NCBI GenBank assembly: GCA_030832135.1 | Contig: JAURJS010000095.1 | Span: forward strand, 1-7,325 | Direction of reading: 5' to 3' | DNA: 7,325 nucleotides | From: Candidatus Planktophila sp. | Lineage (GTDB): Bacteria; Actinomycetota; Actinomycetes; Nanopelagicales; Nanopelagicaceae | In this document: positions 6,165-7,325 of the stretch, in pieces | Layout of the letters: the number at the start of each line of letters is the position of its first letter | Position numbering within the stretch: the stretch's first letter is position 1 | Notes under the pieces: model-generated | The model's input: the letters and a program-made list of their open reading frames with translations, nothing else | What the model was told of the DNA's origin: nothing | The model's database searches: none | Made by a program: the position numbers and the translations under genes

Positions 6165-6834
6165 AGACCAAATTTTAGTTGTCGACGACAATGTAGATAT
6201 TCGTTTCTTTGTAAAGAGCGCCCTTTCCGCTGAAGGTTTTGAAGTCATTGAAGCCGCTAATGGAAAGGTAGCGCTAGAGATTTTCCGCAAGAAAGAGCCG
6301 GCCGCAATCATTCTTGATCTCTCTATCGGTCAGCCAGACGGTTTTGAGGTCTGCAGAGAGATTCGCAAGGTTTCAACAGTTCCAATCATTATGCTCACCA
6401 GCCATGTTGAAGAGATGGATGAGGCCATGTGCCTTGCCGCCGGAGCAGATGATTACATCACTAAACCTGTCTCTGCCCGCATTTTGGTACTACGTGTGAC
6501 TACTCAACTTCGCCACCGCGCTGCACAAACACAAATCGTCGGAAGTAAGGTCTCTGCTGGGCCTCTCTCTCTCGATTCAGAGAGTCGGAATCTCATGGTC
6601 GATGGAAAGCAGATAGAACTCACACGTACTGAATTCGAATTTCTTAACCTTCTGATCGCAAATCCAAAACGTGTCTATACTCGTGAACAAATCTCTGAGG
6701 CGATTGGAACTTCGCATGAATATTCAAGTGATCACCTGCTAGATACTCATGCATCTCGTATTCGGATGAAGATCAAAGAAGTCAGCTCGGTTAAGGTGCT
6801 CCACGCAGTTCGTGGCGTGGGTTACCGATTACTG

Positions 6835-6843
<9 letters not shown>
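6157..6843 (+). CDS. OmpR/PhoB-family DNA-binding response regulator
   Basis: A 228-residue transcription factor expected to be the output of the kinase encoded upstream. The receiver domain (1-about 120) has Asp10-Asp11, phospho-acceptor Asp54, Thr81 and Lys103 followed by Pro104. The C-terminal winged-helix domain (about 130-227) shows the OmpR-type pattern: ELTRTEFEFLNLLIANP, then REQISEAI, the recognition helix region around DTHASRIRMKIK, and the closing hairpin RGVGYRL. In the phosphate loop the usual L-P-G after Asp is changed to S-I-G, a mild deviation. The ATG overlaps the kinase stop by 8 bases and has AGGAGG eight bases upstream, the strongest ribosome site of the operon, so it may be made in excess of the kinase. 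Its DNA target is not shown by the sequence; the divergent region at 3355-3502 is the obvious candidate. Confidence 0.95.

Positions 6844-7325
<482 letters not shown>

Overview
The window looks like a chromosomal segment of a moderate-to-low-GC actinobacterium. The evidence is an FprA-type ferredoxin-NADP reductase, a GuaB1-type IMP dehydrogenase-like protein, strong Shine-Dalgarno sites beside a possible leaderless start, and GC near 47% by eye. The freshwater acI lineage (Nanopelagicales) is a plausible source, but that is an inference without any database search. No mobile element, CRISPR array or integrase is visible.

Layout from left to right. (1) A minus-strand tRNA-Arg(ACG) lies between a likely promoter, which overlaps the 3' end of fprA, and a 12-bp-stem terminator. 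(2) fprA is on the minus strand. (3) A compact three-gene minus-strand cassette reads, in transcription order, SipW-type signal peptidase, TasA/CalY-like secreted protein, and a second small secreted protein that looks like a diverged relative of the TasA-like one. (4) A 148-bp divergent intergenic region follows. (5) A tight four-gene plus-strand operon encodes a receiver-only response regulator, a small exported sulfite-oxidase-fold protein without cysteine, a membrane histidine kinase with an HPt-like C-terminal domain, and an OmpR-family DNA-binding regulator. (6) The C-terminal third of guaB1 converges on this operon, with one base between the two stop codons.

The most interesting reading is that the plus-strand operon encodes a complete four-step phosphorelay whose parts are split unusually. 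The kinase carries the first His (264) and a putative HPt His (519) but no receiver. The missing receiver is a separate protein (Asp56) encoded first in the operon. The output is the OmpR-family protein (Asp54). The exported protein between receiver and kinase could be an extracytoplasmic sensing partner. The divergent neighbour is a SipW/TasA-like surface-fibre cassette, so the relay may control fibre or matrix production through the shared intergenic region. This functional link rests on gene order only. fprA, the tRNA and guaB1 look like housekeeping genes unrelated to it.
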